A stretch of DNA of 64,000 nucleotides from Rhynchopus sp. YZ270_cl-10 (GCA_964035575.1 OZ037911.1:1-64000); one strand, 5' to 3'; positions 1-13,627 are shown, numbered from the stretch's first letter. Notes: generated from the letters alone by a model not told the origin. Program-made: numbers and translations.

Positions 1-214
1 AAGTGCACATTTTTTATTTTTTTTATTATTTTTGCTGAGGAACAAAAAAATTCACCCGCAAACCCGCAAACCCCCCCTGTCGATGAACTACACAGCGACA
101 CACGACACACCAGACAACAACATGGTCATGAAAAATTGGTGAACTGCTTTGTCACCAAAAAAGAAAAAAAGAGTACAAAAAAGAACGCGAAAAAAAAAAC
201 CCCCCCAAAAAAAT

Positions 215-260
215 GAAAAGTTTATAAGATGAACCTAAGCCTCTCGTGCTCAGTCACCTT
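215..260 (+). repeat. Hairpin repeat family A, copy 1
   Basis: This copy of a roughly 45-bp interspersed unit starts GAAAAGTTTATAAGATGAAC and ends CAGTCACCTT. Its core CTAAGC-CTCTCGT-GCTCAG folds as a stem-loop, and the outer AAG..TGA and TCA.CTT arms extend the stem. Near-identical copies recur across the window. Confidence 0.8.
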
Positions 261-365
261 TCCCCCCCTAAAATAAAATAAAACTAAAATAAGATGATTT
301 TAACATCTCGTGCACACACATCCTCACCAGAATTGTTACCACACCCCCCAGAAGGAAAAAAAAAG

Positions 366-412
366 GGAAAAGTTTATAAGATGATCCTAAGCCTCTCGTA
401 CTTAGTCACCTT
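366..412 (+). repeat. Hairpin repeat family A, copy 2
   Basis: Same unit as at 215, beginning GGAAAAGTTTATAAGATG and ending TTAGTCACCTT followed by an A run. The loop-side base differs (CTCTCGTA). Confidence 0.8.
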
Positions 413-753
413 AAAAAAAACAACGAAACACAGCAAGAGAACGCACAATGTGCGCATGCTTAAAAACGAAAAAAGGGTCTGTGGTGTTTTTTTTCTTCTT
501 CTTTGCTTATTTTGCCTTGTGATGTTTACGGGTTTCGGGAACACCACTGTCGGTCAGCAAAAAAAAGAAAAGAAAAAAGAAAAACAGCAAAAAAAAGGTA
601 GTCAGATTGACCCCAAAAAAAAGGGAAAGATGGACGAGCCTCTCTCTGGCTGCACACATCTTCCAAATAAATATACTTTGCTTTTTTTGAAAGGAAAATG
701 AAATTGTCCATTGGCTCTCTTTTGTGTTTTGGGGGAGGGGGAGTAGTGTGTTT

Positions 754-783
754 TGAACCTAAGCCTCTCGAGGCTTAGTCACC
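754..783 (+). repeat. Hairpin repeat family A, truncated copy 3
   Basis: The 5' TTTATAAGA part is missing. The core CTAAGC-CTCTCGAG-GCTTAG with GTCACC is kept, so the stem is intact. Confidence 0.7.
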
Positions 784-976
784 AACAAAAAAAAAGAATA
801 TTTGAAAAGACGAATGCGTGAAAAATGTATTTACATTTATTTTTATTCCTTGCATTGACTGTCACTTTAATGCCCACTGTTGAAAGGTACAGAGGAGTTT
901 AAAAAAAATATGTACGAGAGAGAGAGAGAGAGAGCAGGATCACCCCGTCACCACTCATAACATCAAGAAAAAAAAA

Positions 977-1022
977 GAAAAGTTTATAAGATGATCCTAA
1001 GCCTCTCGTGCTTAGTCACCTT
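977..1022 (+). repeat. Hairpin repeat family A, copy 4
   Basis: Full-length copy with CTAAGC and GCTTAG arms around CTCTCGT, ending GTCACCTT plus an A run. Confidence 0.8.
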
Positions 1023-1356
1023 AAAAAAGAGGGGAGGGGGAGATGGGGTGTTCTCTAAAAGAAGGTAATCGGCAAACGTTCCCTAAAAATGAGCTTTTTT
1101 TTTTTTTTTTGCGGAATTTTTATTTTCTCTCCTTTTGTTAGTTTCGTGCGTTCATTTTTTTTTCTCCCCCCAACAATCACATCGCACCCAACACCCACCC
1201 CACCCAAGACTTTTTTTTTGTTTTATTTTTGTTTTATTTTTTTTGAGTTCGTTTTACATCATGCCTTTTCGAAGCTACACCGGGCACTTTTTTTCTCCTT
1301 TTTTTCTGATAATATGTTGATCTCAACGTCGCTACCATTCAGACATGAGTTCTAAT

Positions 1357-1440
1357 TTTTGAAATACAAAAGCCCTTTCGTGAAAGTGTATACCTTTGGG
1401 TGGTACGTGACCCGGTGCGCCGTGGGGTGGACTTCCCACC
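1357..1440 (+). repeat. Interspersed repeat family C, copy 1
   Basis: Unit beginning TTTTGAAATACAAAAGCCC, then a CTTTCGTGAAAGTGTA core and a GGGGTGGACTTCCCACC tail. Related copies lie at about 1814, 6438, 8155, 9057, 20090, 36518 and 37334. The tail has a GGGGTGGACCCC-like snapback in the better copies. Confidence 0.7.
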
Positions 1441-1503
1441 TCCGTTTCGCGGTTAAGCTTAAGTCAAAAACCAACACACAAAAAAAAAAAAGAAATATTC
1501 ATC

Positions 1504-1534
1504 AGATGGCCCTGAACTCTAGTTCAGTCACCTT
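1504..1534 (+). repeat. Hairpin repeat family A with a substituted stem
   Basis: The unit reads AGATGGCC, then CTGAAC-TCTA-GTTCAG, then TCACCTT. Both arms differ from the usual CTAAGC/GCTTAG yet remain perfectly complementary, which is evidence that pairing matters. Confidence 0.75.
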
Positions 1535-1616
1535 GACAAAAAGAACTCATGGAAAGGGGGGGACACCCTTATTCGTTATAGGGACAGAGGACAGAGGACA
1601 CAACATGTATTTAGTC

Positions 1617-1649
1617 AGATGAACCCTAAGCCCTCACTTTGGTCACCTT
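1617..1649 (+). repeat. Hairpin repeat family A, diverged copy
   Basis: Reads AGATGAACCCTAAGCCCTC, then ACTTTGGTCACCTT. The right arm has decayed but the flanking conserved blocks remain. Confidence 0.6.
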
Positions 1650-1722
1650 GAAGAAAAATAATCTCGGGGAAAAAAAAAGATGTACAGAAGATGTCCTGCC
1701 AAAAAAGAAAAGAAAATTTTTA

Positions 1723-1760
1723 GAAGATGAACCTAAGCCTCTCCTCTGCTTAGTCACCTT
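1723..1760 (+). repeat. Hairpin repeat family A, copy
   Basis: GAAGATGAACCTAAGCCTCT, a two-base loop insertion, then GCTTAGTCACCTT. It lies just downstream of the COPB2 3' end. Confidence 0.7.
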
Positions 1761-1973
1761 GGGAGGAAAACGTAGTCAAACGTTGTTAATGGAGGGGGGC
1801 CTATGTGGAAAAGAAATTTTGACTTGAAATACAAAAAGCCCAGACAGTGTACCAAGAAACTTCCGTCACAAAAAGGGGGAGGGAAAAAAAGCAAGAACCT
1901 AGATTGTGTGCGCACCATGCATACAAAGGGATGTACCCGACCGAACCCAACCATCCCCCCCACCTTACTCCGC

Positions 1974-5309
<3,336 letters not shown>

Positions 5310-5448
5310 GGTGGCTGCCTTCCCTGTGGTTGTTATGTTGGGTGGGTGTTTGGGAGGGTGGGGAGGGGAAGGTGTGTGTGTATCGTAGCAGAGAGAGCGG
5401 GTAGGGGAGGATCTTTTATTCTTTTGAAAAACAATAAAATGCTTTGTA

Positions 5449-5532
5449 CCGTAACTGTAAAAATGTTGGGCCGTAAAAATGTTGGGACAGCCCAAAAAAG
5501 GCTCGCTCGTCCCAACATTTTTACAGTTACGG
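5449..5532. mobile_element. MITE with perfect inverted repeats and TA target duplication
   Basis: The arms 5447-5470 and 5511-5534 are perfect 24-bp inverted repeats (outer part CCGTAACTGTAAAAATG), separated by about 40 bases that repeat the inner CCGTAAAAATGTTGGG. A TA dinucleotide flanks each end, as expected for Tc1/mariner-type insertions. It lies 140-225 bases upstream of the COPB2 start codon. Related TIR elements occur at 22233-22623 and 22833-22888. Confidence 0.7.
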
Positions 5533-5597
5533 TATTCGATTGTGTAGAAGCCACATCCGTGCTATCTCAGAGGGTTTGTCGTCGTTTTGAAGAATAA

Positions 5598-5642
5598 GAA
5601 AAGCTTATGAGATGAACCTAAGCCTCTCGTGCTTAGTCACCT
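5598..5642 (+). repeat. Hairpin repeat family A, copy
   Basis: Reads AAGAAAAGCTTATGAGATGA, then ACC with the CTAAGC-CTCTCGT-GCTTAG hairpin and GTCACCT. Full-length copy. Confidence 0.8.
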
Positions 5643-6437
5643 AAGAGAAAAAAAAGGGAAACAGTTCCCCAGAGGGGACTAGACTCAGATGGGGTACCTG
5701 TTATCGGTGTTTTTTTGTGCCTTTTTGCTTCGAGTCATTTGAGACATAAAAATGCGAAGTATCATTCCAAGAATATTGAAAAAGAGTTAAAATACGAAAA
5801 AAAGGTGTCTGAAACGCTTTGCAAGGCCAGTGCAGCCCGTGTGCGAAACACATAAAACTGTAAAAAATCAATGGGGCAGCACAGATACTAGACACAGCAC
5901 AAACCCTTGAACGAAGGGTCGGGGTCTGTAATAAAAGGTGCAAAAAATTGATCTTTTTTTCCAAATTGGCCCCACCGCTGAATGCAACAAATCGCAGTAT
6001 TTGGCGAGAACCAAAAGGGGGGAAAAAATAAGGTAACGAAAGTCGGAAAAAAGCTGAACCAAAGCCTCAAAACACGTGGTAATAACCCGATATAGCCCTG
6101 CGACACACACACATGGCTTGGGAGAGCTTACTGTTCTTTGATGAAAAAACTTGATTGTATTAGTGTACGATACCCCCGAGGATGCGTCTCCAAGTATTCA
6201 GCCTATTTTTAAAAAAGACAAAAAAGACAAAAACAAATAGAAAGTAAAAATCACCAGCACACAAGGCGCCCCAATTGTTTTGTTGCTGAGTCACGTTTTG
6301 CTAACACAAAAAAGGGGGGGTATTTTTGGTCGGCTCCTAAGCTACGATATCACACGCTTAGTTGTCCAAAAGGAAACTTGAAAAATGATGGGGCACTTTT
6401 GTTGAAAGGTGCACATGACAACATCTTTCGAAGCAAA

Positions 6438-6511
6438 TTTTGACTTGAAATGTACAAGCCCTCTCGCAACAGTGCGCCTTGGTGCATGACCGGCACACCG
6501 GGGGGGTGGAC
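6438..6511 (+). repeat. Interspersed repeat family C, copy
   Basis: TTTTGACTTGAAATGTACAA, then the GCCCTCTCG core, GGTGCATGACCGGCACACCG and a GGGTGGACCCC tail, matching copies at 20090 and 37334. Confidence 0.75.
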
Positions 6512-6641
6512 CCCAGAAGAGGGGGGGAATGGAAGGGGAAGGCAGGTGGTAGGCAAACACTATTTGATTACAGTAAGAACACGGAAATCCACACAAAAAA
6601 AAAGAGCAAAAGTTTGCACCACAAAACACTCCACCCATAAA

Positions 6642-6691
6642 AGAGAAATTGAAAGTGCTAACACCCCACCGTTCATCGGCGAACGCAGGCA
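6642..6691 (+). repeat. Interspersed repeat family B, copy
   Basis: AGAGAAATTGAAAGTGCTAA, then CACCCCACCGTTCATCGGCG and AACGCAGG. The family consensus has a CGCC...GGCG snapback around ACCGTTCAT. Other copies are at 18046, 20224, 22902, 26727 and 36852. Confidence 0.75.
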
Positions 6692-7073
6692 CTTCAATAC
6701 GTTTTTTACCCCCCCAGAAGAAAAAGGAAAAATTTAACAATAAAAACCCCCTTTTAAAAAATGTTCATTTTTTTTTCTTTTGAAAATAATTCATCACCGG
6801 AGACGAGATGTGATGGTACGTATTGTGGTAAATTTCATTTGACATATCACTTGCCACGTTGTGCAAATCTCCACTATCAAATGAAAGACCCTTCCTCCCT
6901 CCTCCTCCTCCTCCCTATTCAATTGAGATACTACCCACACCCTCCCACGCCCCTTTATTGCATCAATTCACCACCCCGAGGTGGGGTCTCCTCAATACAA
7001 TCCGTTATCACTCACTATCATATTTTTTCCCCTTTTCTTTTTGTTTTCTTGAAAAGATCTTGGTATAGACCCC

Positions 7074-8036
7074 TCAGTTACAGTAGTGCTCGGTTTTTCC
7101 CTCAACAAACTCAGACCTTCCGAGCCACGGGGTTTTTGGGTGGTTGAAGCAGCCCTCAAGACCAGGCTTTTCGAGGGAGTTGAGTGTTGCCATGTGAGCG
7201 TCGGAGAGGGTGAAGGAGAAGACGTCGAAGTTCGATGCGATGCGTGCAGGGGTGACAGACTTGGGGATGACAACTGTTGGCCTCTGCAGACCCCAGCGGA
7301 GGAGCACCTTCGCTGGGGTTGTGTCCAGCTCTTTTGCGATGCGGATGACTTCTTCGTCCTGCATGAGAGGCTTGGAGGCGTGGTGCGAGGACATCACGTT
7401 CGCTGGAGATCCCAAGCTAGTGTGCGCGGTCACAACAATTCCATTGCTGTGGCAGAAGGACACCAGCTCAGACCGCGGGTAGTACGGCTGCGACTCAAAC
7501 TGGTTCACCGCAACCGGCAGGGTAGCAACCGCAAGGACCTTCTTGAGCGCAGGGATCTCGAAGTTCGAGACCCCAATGTTCTTCACAAGCCCTGCGGCAA
7601 CGAGCTTCTCCATCTCCTTCCAGGTGTCCTCGATGGGGATGTCCTCCACCTCAGACGGGGAGGTGGCCTCCACAACGTCGGGCTTGAAGGCAACGGGAAA
7701 GTGGATGAGGAAGAGGTCGAGCTGTGTGAGCTGCAGCTTCGCAAGCGACTCCTCACAGCCTTTGCGGACAAGCTCGGGGCGGTGGAAGTTGTTCCAGAGC
7801 TTGCTCGTGATGAAGACGTCCTTGCGGGACACAACACCAGCGTCAAACTTCTCCTTCAGTCCACGCCCCACCTCATCCTCGTTCGCGTACACCCATGCGC
7901 AGTCGATGTGGCGGTACCCTGCGTCGATAGCGCTCTTTGTTGCCTCCTCAACCTTGCCAGCCTCGCTCAGCCATGTGCCCAGACCCACAGAGGGCATCTT
8001 GTCTCCGGTGCCCTTCAGCTCCAAGTACTGCGACAT
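7074..8036 (-). CDS. Aldo/keto reductase
   Basis: NADPH-dependent reductase of aldehydes and ketones in the cytosol, of the AKR superfamily (320 residues, typical length, one exon). The TIM-barrel signatures are all present: GLGTW near residue 18, GYRHIDCAWVYANEDEVG at 40-57, and the catalytic tetrad Asp45, Tyr50, Lys79 and His112. LDLFLIHFP lies around 106-114, GVSNFE at 155-160, and the cofactor-binding IPKSVTPARIASNF at 257-270. The physiological substrate cannot be read from sequence. The start at 8036 (MSQYLELKGTG) fits the family N terminus. A CCCCCTCTCTCAG tract lies about 25 bases upstream, which could be a 5'-UTR splice acceptor. Nothing suggests that it is broken. Confidence 0.95.
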   Translation of the reverse strand: MSQYLELKGTGDKMPSVGLGTWLSEAGKVEEATKSAIDAGYRHIDCAWVYANEDEVGRGLKEKFDAGVVSRKDVFITSKLWNNFHRPELVRKGCEESLAKLQLTQLDLFLIHFPVAFKPDVVEATSPSEVEDIPIEDTWKEMEKLVAAGLVKNIGVSNFEIPALKKVLAVATLPVAVNQFESQPYYPRSELVSFCHSNGIVVTAHTSLGSPANVMSSHHASKPLMQDEEVIRIAKELDTTPAKVLLRWGLQRPTVVIPKSVTPARIASNFDVFSFTLSDAHMATLNSLEKPGLEGCFNHPKTPWLGRSEFVEGKTEHYCN

Positions 8037-8583
8037 AATGCTTTGTTTGTTTGTTTTGTCTGAGAGAGGGGGCGCTATTACAATGTTAAAGTGTTAAGTG
8101 TGAAGTCTATAGGGTTATATTAGAGTGAGATCTATCTATCCACAAAGAAATGTAGAGTTGAAATACAAAGCCCTCTCGTGAACAGTGCACCTAAAAGAAA
8201 TGCTATAGATGGTGTGGCTGAAGGGAGGTGCTATTTTTAGGCTATTTTCTGCTATTTTGGGGTCAGCCAATACACGCCAATAGAGGTGGCTATATTCAGC
8301 ATGTATGTCCATAGATCGAGAGAGAGCGAGAGAGAGGGTGCATGGGGTGAAGAGGTGGGTGGTGGAATGGAGGGTAAAAGAGAGGGGAGGGTGGGTAGGT
8401 GGGCAGGGAGGTTTTGTTTTGTTAACCGCGATGAGTGTATGGAAAGCCAAAAAGGGCGGTAAAAAAAATTGGGCAACAAAAAAATTGAAATATGAATGTG
8501 CAATCACACTGTGAACACAATTCCGTACATCAAAGAAGCAGAGAAAACAAAAAAATCCGAGCACAAAAAGAAGAGAATAATTA

Positions 8584-8750
8584 TTGATGCAGGCTGCAGG
8601 CATCTCCTCATACGACTGACCCACGATGCCATTCATCCGGATAAAAAAAAACACACAAAATACCCTGCGGCCTACAGAAGGCGTAAAAAGGAAACCTAAT
8701 GCATCCCGCACCATAGTGTGAACGAGGGCAGTACACAACCGCTCGTCGGC
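8584..8750 (+). repeat. Family D repeat, long copy
   Basis: About 165 bases beginning TGATGCAGGCTGCAGGCATC, with GACTGACCCACGATGCCA, CATCCGGATAAAAA, TACCCTGCGGCCTACA and ACGAGGGCAGTACACAACC. The same order of blocks occurs at 32640-32793 with high identity. Shorter copies are at 22388, 23213 and 25330. Confidence 0.75.
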
Positions 8751-9516
8751 CGAGCGGCCCACCTTTCTGCTGTAACACCTTACACTCCGCGGGATCGAAA
8801 AAAATACCTCCCACGGTCATGTTAATGAAAAGGTCTGAAGGCACAGGGGAGAAGGGGTTAGATGTGCACAACAGACGTAGAAGACAGACTTTTGCTACTT
8901 TCCCATAGGAAAGAATGGTTTTTTTTTTTGCACCAAAAAATACTTCCCGTTCTTGACAAAAAAAAGGGTGTGACATAAACTCGCATAAAAGCGGCAAAAG
9001 AGAGATGGGAAAAACAAACCCTATCAAGATGCAGCGTCTACACCTCAGAAAAAGGTGTCTTGAAATACAAAGACCTCTGTTGGCAGTGTAAAAAATGCAA
9101 ACCATTACAGTAACATGTTTGTTAAGACTTATTAAGAATTAGACTTAGCGGAAATTTTGGGGTGTCCCGGGCACGGCGTAATTCATGTGTAATGGGGTGT
9201 AATGGGGCGTAATGGGGTGTAAAGGAGTGTAATGGAGGGAATTTAAACTTTTTGCTTTTTTTGCGTTTTCCCCCCGTTTTTTCAACACGAAAAGTCCAAA
9301 AAAGGTGACAACAAATTTTTTTTTGGCGAGTGGAGCAACAAAATTTTGCCTGGCTGACCATTGCCGAAGGAATTTTGCACTTTTGACCACCACAGATTAC
9401 ACGTTGTTTACGATTTTTTCTATGCACTTATGCGTACTGGGAAGCATGCCACCGGTGTTAAATTTTTACTGGCGTGGCTACATAACCGATTCCCCATGTT
9501 TCTACCGCGTTTCTAC

Positions 9517-9732
9517 ACAGCACACAGTACACAGCACACAGTACACAGTACACAGTACACAGTACACAGTACACAGTACACAGTACACAGTACACAGTAC
9601 ACAGTACACAGTACACAGTACACAGTACACAGTACACAGTACACAGTACACAGTACACAGTACACAGTACACAGTACACAGTACACAGTACACAGTACAC
9701 AGTACACAGTACACAGTACACAGTACACAGTA
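9517..9732 (+). repeat. 7-bp tandem array (CAGTACA)n
   Basis: About 30 near-perfect copies; the first few carry CAGCACA variants. Because 7 is not a multiple of 3, every frame stays open, which explains the long but meaningless ORFs on both strands. Confidence 0.95.
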
Positions 9733-9961
9733 CTGTACAAGGCAAAAATGACCAAAACAGCTGATGTTTTGGCCGAATGCCACCCTATCAGGAATATTTT
9801 CATGTATTCACACAAACTTTTTCTGTTTTCTGGCCTCAATACCCCCAAACTACACGATTTTCGGTTCCTGCAAATTTTTGGAGCACCAAATATCGCAAAA
9901 AAATTCAATTTTTTTGGTGTCGTCCGCACATCCCTTTAGTAAAGACCAAAACACCAAGGCG

Positions 9962-10140
9962 TTGTAATTCATGTGTAATGGGGTGTAATGGGGCGTAATG
10001 GGGTGAAAGTGGGTGAAAGTGGGTGTAATGGGGTGTAATGGGGTGTAATGGGGTGTAATGGGGTGTAATGGGGTGTAATGGGGTGTAAGTGGGTGTAATT
10101 CGGTGAAATGGGGTGAAGTGTGCGTAAGTGGGTGTTAGTG
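9962..10140 (+). repeat. 10-bp tandem array (GTGTAATGGG)n
   Basis: Tandem GTGTAATGGG units with GTGAAAGTGGG variants, preceded by TAATTCATGTGTAATGGGG. The same entry sequence starts the shorter array at 9178, so the two arrays are direct copies flanking the 7-bp array. Confidence 0.85.
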
Positions 10141-12347
10141 TGGTACCGCCGGGACACCCCAAATTTCTTGTTTTTTTTCCCCGTTTGTTTTTCTGTTCTT
10201 TCTTTTGTTTACATAATTAGGTGTTCGTTATGCTGGGGTTTTTAGCGTCGATAATCAAGCCACCCCAGAGAGAGGGGTTCCTGTACTCAAAAAAGGAGGG
10301 GGAAAATACATCATTGGTGATCCGGGAGGGGTCGATATTGACAGGTCACCGACAGGTCGTGACACGTCGCTGACAGGTCGTTGACCGACTTCCGAAAGCA
10401 CCAATCATCCGGAAAAAAGTGTCCCTTGTCGTTCCCTCTGATTATACCCCCTTCTTGTAGTTGTTTGATGCGTTGACGCTTCCACACACACCGGTTGGGT
10501 GGTGGTGTTGAGGAGCACGGTGAGGTGAACGACGTTGACACTTTTCCGCGTACAAAGTAGTGCATAAAAAAAAAAGGTGGTGTTGAATAAAGGGTTGTGG
10601 ATGGACAACCTGGGAGAACGTTTTCAACACAGAACACACTTTTGTATTTTGTCAAAAATAAAAACTGACTAAAAGGACAGTCACAGTCATGAAAAGTCAA
10701 AGAATGCAAGCTCCACCTTCTCGCCAGCCCAGAGTCAAGAGAGAGGTATGCGGGCTGTGACCAACAAAGAGGAAAAAGGGAAACTGTCCCCCCCTCAGAC
10801 TCCCCCTTACCCGCAGTGGCGGAACCCCGCTATGTAGCGACAACAAAACTAAGCACAGAGGGAAAATTCTAATGTACCAAAAAAACTACTGTGTAGTCAC
10901 GCCGTCGTTCCGCAAACCCGTTTGCGGGTTTGCGTTTATGGGTTCACGCCTACCTCGGTAGGTTACAGGAGATAAAAAGAAGAAGAAGAAGAAAAAGACG
11001 AAGAAGAAGCCCTCGGTGCTGCACCACCAAGATACAAATGCGTTTTTTGCCACATCGTTTTACAACCCCCACGCACACTGCACCCAAAGCGGTAACGCCT
11101 TGGTGTTGTGGTCCCTTCTAGGGCCACTCCCTCTTTAGGAGGAACAGAACGACTAAAATATGTCAAAATAAAGAAGAAGAAGAAAAATGGTAAATTGTTG
11201 AATGCAGAGAGAGCAGGCACATCTCCGACCCACGACGCCAGCCCCTGAAAAGCACAACAAAAATGGCTTGTAAAAAACGAACCTCAAATAAAGGTCGTAC
11301 AAGAAAGGCGGGGAGTAAGGGAGAAATGGAGGATAGCAAATTGTTACATATACAGGGGGAAAAAAAAGAGAAGTTGAAAAGATATGACACACAGTACATC
11401 TTATAGGGGGGGAATGGACCCCCCCTCTCTGAGGGAAAAACACAAAGTGTCCCCAAGAAAAAAATAAAAAAGGGAAAAACAAGAAGAGGAATAATAAAAG
11501 CAAACCTCGTACGTCCCCATCCGGGGTCGTTGTTTGGTGTGTTTTTTTTTTTTTTGTTTTCCCCATAAGCGGGTAGGGACCTAAATGATGCGTCTGAGCA
11601 TCTCAAAAAAAAAAGAAGAAGAAAAAAATGATGGGGTAAAAAAACCCCTCTCCCAGACTTTGATTTGAAGAAGGTGTTTATTGGGACCTATTTTTGACAC
11701 AAAAAAAAATTGGTAGAATCAGGCACTTCCGACTGACCCACGAAAAGAAAAAAAAATACGCAAAATGTACACAAGAAAGCCTCTGAAAGGGCTTTTCTGT
11801 CTTTCCCTCCCCTTTAGATAGAACACATCCCACCCCCCTCTGGTGAGAGCTGTATTGTGCATTCTATTTTTGAAAATACAGAAGCAGAACACTTCATTAC
11901 AACCATGACAACCAGAACAATCGCCCCATTTCCTTTCCTTTTCTTTCTTTCTCTTGACACCTGTCCAGGTACAGGGCCACCACAAACATGACATCCAAAA
12001 AAATCATGATATGTCTACCATCGCCTAAGCAACTACTCAACGTTGGCCGAAAGCCTGTTTATTGGTTTGCAATTTTTATTTTATTTTTGAAAAATTGTTG
12101 GGATAGTGTAGTTGCCTCCTGCGCAAGCTCCACTGTTTTATAACACACCCCACCCCAGAACCCCAATTTGTACAACAATTTAGGTTCTGTTAATCATGTA
12201 CTAAAAACCCCAATGCCACCTTTGCCATAATTGGCTATTTTCATTTTTTTTCCCCCCCTCCACTTTTCCACAACATCGAGCAAAAAAGGTCGCCCCTCTC
12301 ACCATTATTGCACCATTCCAAAAAACTTTTTTTTTTGTTTGTTTTCT

Positions 12348-13577
12348 TCAAAAATGCTTGATGGTCCCACTACTGGCGGAGCGCACTGGGGTGCTTGCGA
12401 CGTTGCCACCGTAGCCTTGGGGTGCTGAGGAGGAGGCACGACCTGCACGGGGCATGCTGCTTGCGGAGACGGAGGCTGTGGCGTTGGAGACGTCTGGGTT
12501 CCACGCACGCTTCATCATGACACTGTCTCTTGCGTTCGTCGAGACGCCACTGCGGGGCCTGCCGTCGGTACGGTCCCACGGTGCACCTCCTGCGCTGCCA
12601 CTGCGCACACCACCACCGTGCGCAGGCGACGGCTCTCTGCTCATCGAGAAGGGTGCCGTCCCCGGACGCTCCCACGGTGCGGGTTGTCTGCTCCGTGGTG
12701 TGCTCGCCTTCCGCCCTGTCGTCTGCGGCACCAAAGGGCTTGCCTGGCGACCCCAGATGTGTGCATGGGTTTGGTTGCCAAGGGAGCTGTTCGTGTTGCG
12801 CCCTGCGTGCTTCTGTTCTTCGCTGTCCTTCGCGATGAGGTGCACCTTCCCCCCTTGGCGGGTTGCGCTTGGGGGCGGGGCAGGGCTTTCCTGGCGGATT
12901 TTAATATGCGATTTTGAGACCGGTTCAGCCCTGTTGTGATCCCCCATGACGCTGTGGGAGTAGCTGCCTGATGCGTCGCCAATCATGGAGGTGTCGTTCA
13001 TTGAGGTCGGCTGGTAGAAGGTTCTGCGCCCTGCGTCTGCTGGGGTGTCGGTCATGCCCTCGTGGAGGAGCACCCTGCAGCTTTTGTTGCGTGTCCCTGC
13101 TCGTTGGAAGGGGTCGCCGTTGATGCGCCCTTCGACGTGGTGTTCGTCCTTCTCCCATGGCATGCCTTCGCGTCCGTTGGTGTCAATAGCGCGCATCTTA
13201 GGTGCCTCGCCAGGTGGTCGCCACGCAGCACCGCGGATGACACCACCCTCGCGTGTGTCGTCGTACGTCTTGCGGCGTGTGTTGACGCGGCTGCTTTGGT
13301 TCCATGGAGGCTTGCTGCTGCCAGCGAGGGCAGGGTGGGTGCGCTTGCCTTGGGCCTCAGGCGAGCGGATCGGGGTCACCGCCGTCGCAGTCCCCTGCTT
13401 GCCACGTGAAGGTGGGCTCCCCTCGCGCTCCCACGGTGGGCTTTGCTGAGGCGTCTGTGCTGGCGTACCCTCAGAGGGGGTCGCACAACGCTTCATACCT
13501 GCGCGTGTCTTGGTGTGTGCGAGACCTTGGTCGTCGTTAGGGGGGACACGCCCGCCGAGCATCGACATGGTTGCCAT
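12348..13577 (-). CDS. Hypothetical Trp-motif, disorder-rich basic protein
   Basis: A 409-residue protein starting at the ATG at 13577 (MATMSMLGGRVPP), chosen because upstream in-frame sequence is A/T-run spacer and a CAG acceptor-like site lies about 30 bases upstream. I do not recognise a family. The protein is rich in Ser, Pro, Arg, Gly and Thr, with no membrane segment. It carries eight widely spaced tryptophans (W49, 92, 119, 141, 275, 302, 334 and 359), most in a P/A-W-E/D/N-R/K setting such as SPPWEREGSPP, APWERPGTAPF and APWDRTDG. Repeated single-Trp basic motifs in a disordered chain are seen in microtubule- and axoneme-binding proteins, but that role is only a guess. A GTATGAAG string at codons 27-29 resembles an intron donor, but no acceptor nearby keeps the frame, so I leave it unspliced. 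Confidence 0.75.
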   Translation of the reverse strand: MATMSMLGGRVPPNDDQGLAHTKTRAGMKRCATPSEGTPAQTPQQSPPWEREGSPPSRGKQGTATAVTPIRSPEAQGKRTHPALAGSSKPPWNQSSRVNTRRKTYDDTREGGVIRGAAWRPPGEAPKMRAIDTNGREGMPWEKDEHHVEGRINGDPFQRAGTRNKSCRVLLHEGMTDTPADAGRRTFYQPTSMNDTSMIGDASGSYSHSVMGDHNRAEPVSKSHIKIRQESPAPPPSATRQGGKVHLIAKDSEEQKHAGRNTNSSLGNQTHAHIWGRQASPLVPQTTGRKASTPRSRQPAPWERPGTAPFSMSREPSPAHGGGVRSGSAGGAPWDRTDGRPRSGVSTNARDSVMMKRAWNPDVSNATASVSASSMPRAGRASSSAPQGYGGNVASTPVRSASSGTIKHF

Positions 13578-13627
13578 ATTGTGGAGGGGTGGAGGGTGTG
13601 TTTGCTGTGAAATATTGATTTTTTTTT

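Larger units (their letters stand above)
1..1973. other. Repeat-rich spacer without a recognisable gene
   Basis: No conserved protein is visible. The stretch is AT-rich, with many A and T runs and an (AG)n microsatellite near 914-934. It holds the densest cluster of the hairpin repeat family (copies at 215, 366, 754, 977, 1504, 1617 and 1723) and two copies of the GAAATACAAAAGCC family (1357 and about 1814). The short open frames here are low-complexity products of the A/T runs. Confidence 0.7.
5643..7073. other. Spacer between COPB2 and the aldo/keto reductase
   Basis: No gene is supported. It contains a family E/F-like element (6142-6192, GAAAAAACTTGATTGTATTA), a family C copy (6438-6511), a family B copy (6642-6691) and a hairpin-like CTAAGC...GCTTAG pair at 6337-6359. 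A CTCCTCCTCCTCC run lies near 6900-6914. Confidence 0.6.
9151..10167. mobile_element. Non-autonomous element with inverted ends and internal tandem arrays
   Basis: The left end GAAATTTTGGGGTGTCCCGG (9151-9170) is inverted at the right end (10149-10167, CCGGGACACCCCAAATTTC). If the termini are GGGGTGTCCCGG, a directly repeated AAATTT flanks both sides and could be the target duplication. Just inside each end is a (GTGTAATGGG)n-type tandem repeat in direct orientation (9172-9237 and about 9962-10140), and between them a 7-bp array. No coding potential apart from repeat-encoded frames. Confidence 0.55.
8037..12347. other. 4.3-kb repeat field with no recognisable gene
   Basis: Contents: family C (8155, 9057) and family D (8584) repeats, the 1-kb inverted-repeat element at 9151-10167, the palindrome CGCAAACCCG..CGGGTTTGCG at 10911-10936, a GAAGAA microsatellite (about 10977-11010) and a family E/F remnant at 12087-12140. 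Small ORFs are low-complexity or repeat-derived. I see no conserved protein. Confidence 0.6.

Noticed and set aside
7086..8063. 325-residue plus-strand ORF over the aldo/keto reductase
   Set aside because: Antisense frame. The minus strand encodes all AKR motifs and the catalytic tetrad.
9305..9939. Long ORFs of up to 192 codons on both strands over the CAGTACA array
   Set aside because: A 7-bp unit without stops keeps all frames open; the product is a repeat of a few dipeptides with no conservation.
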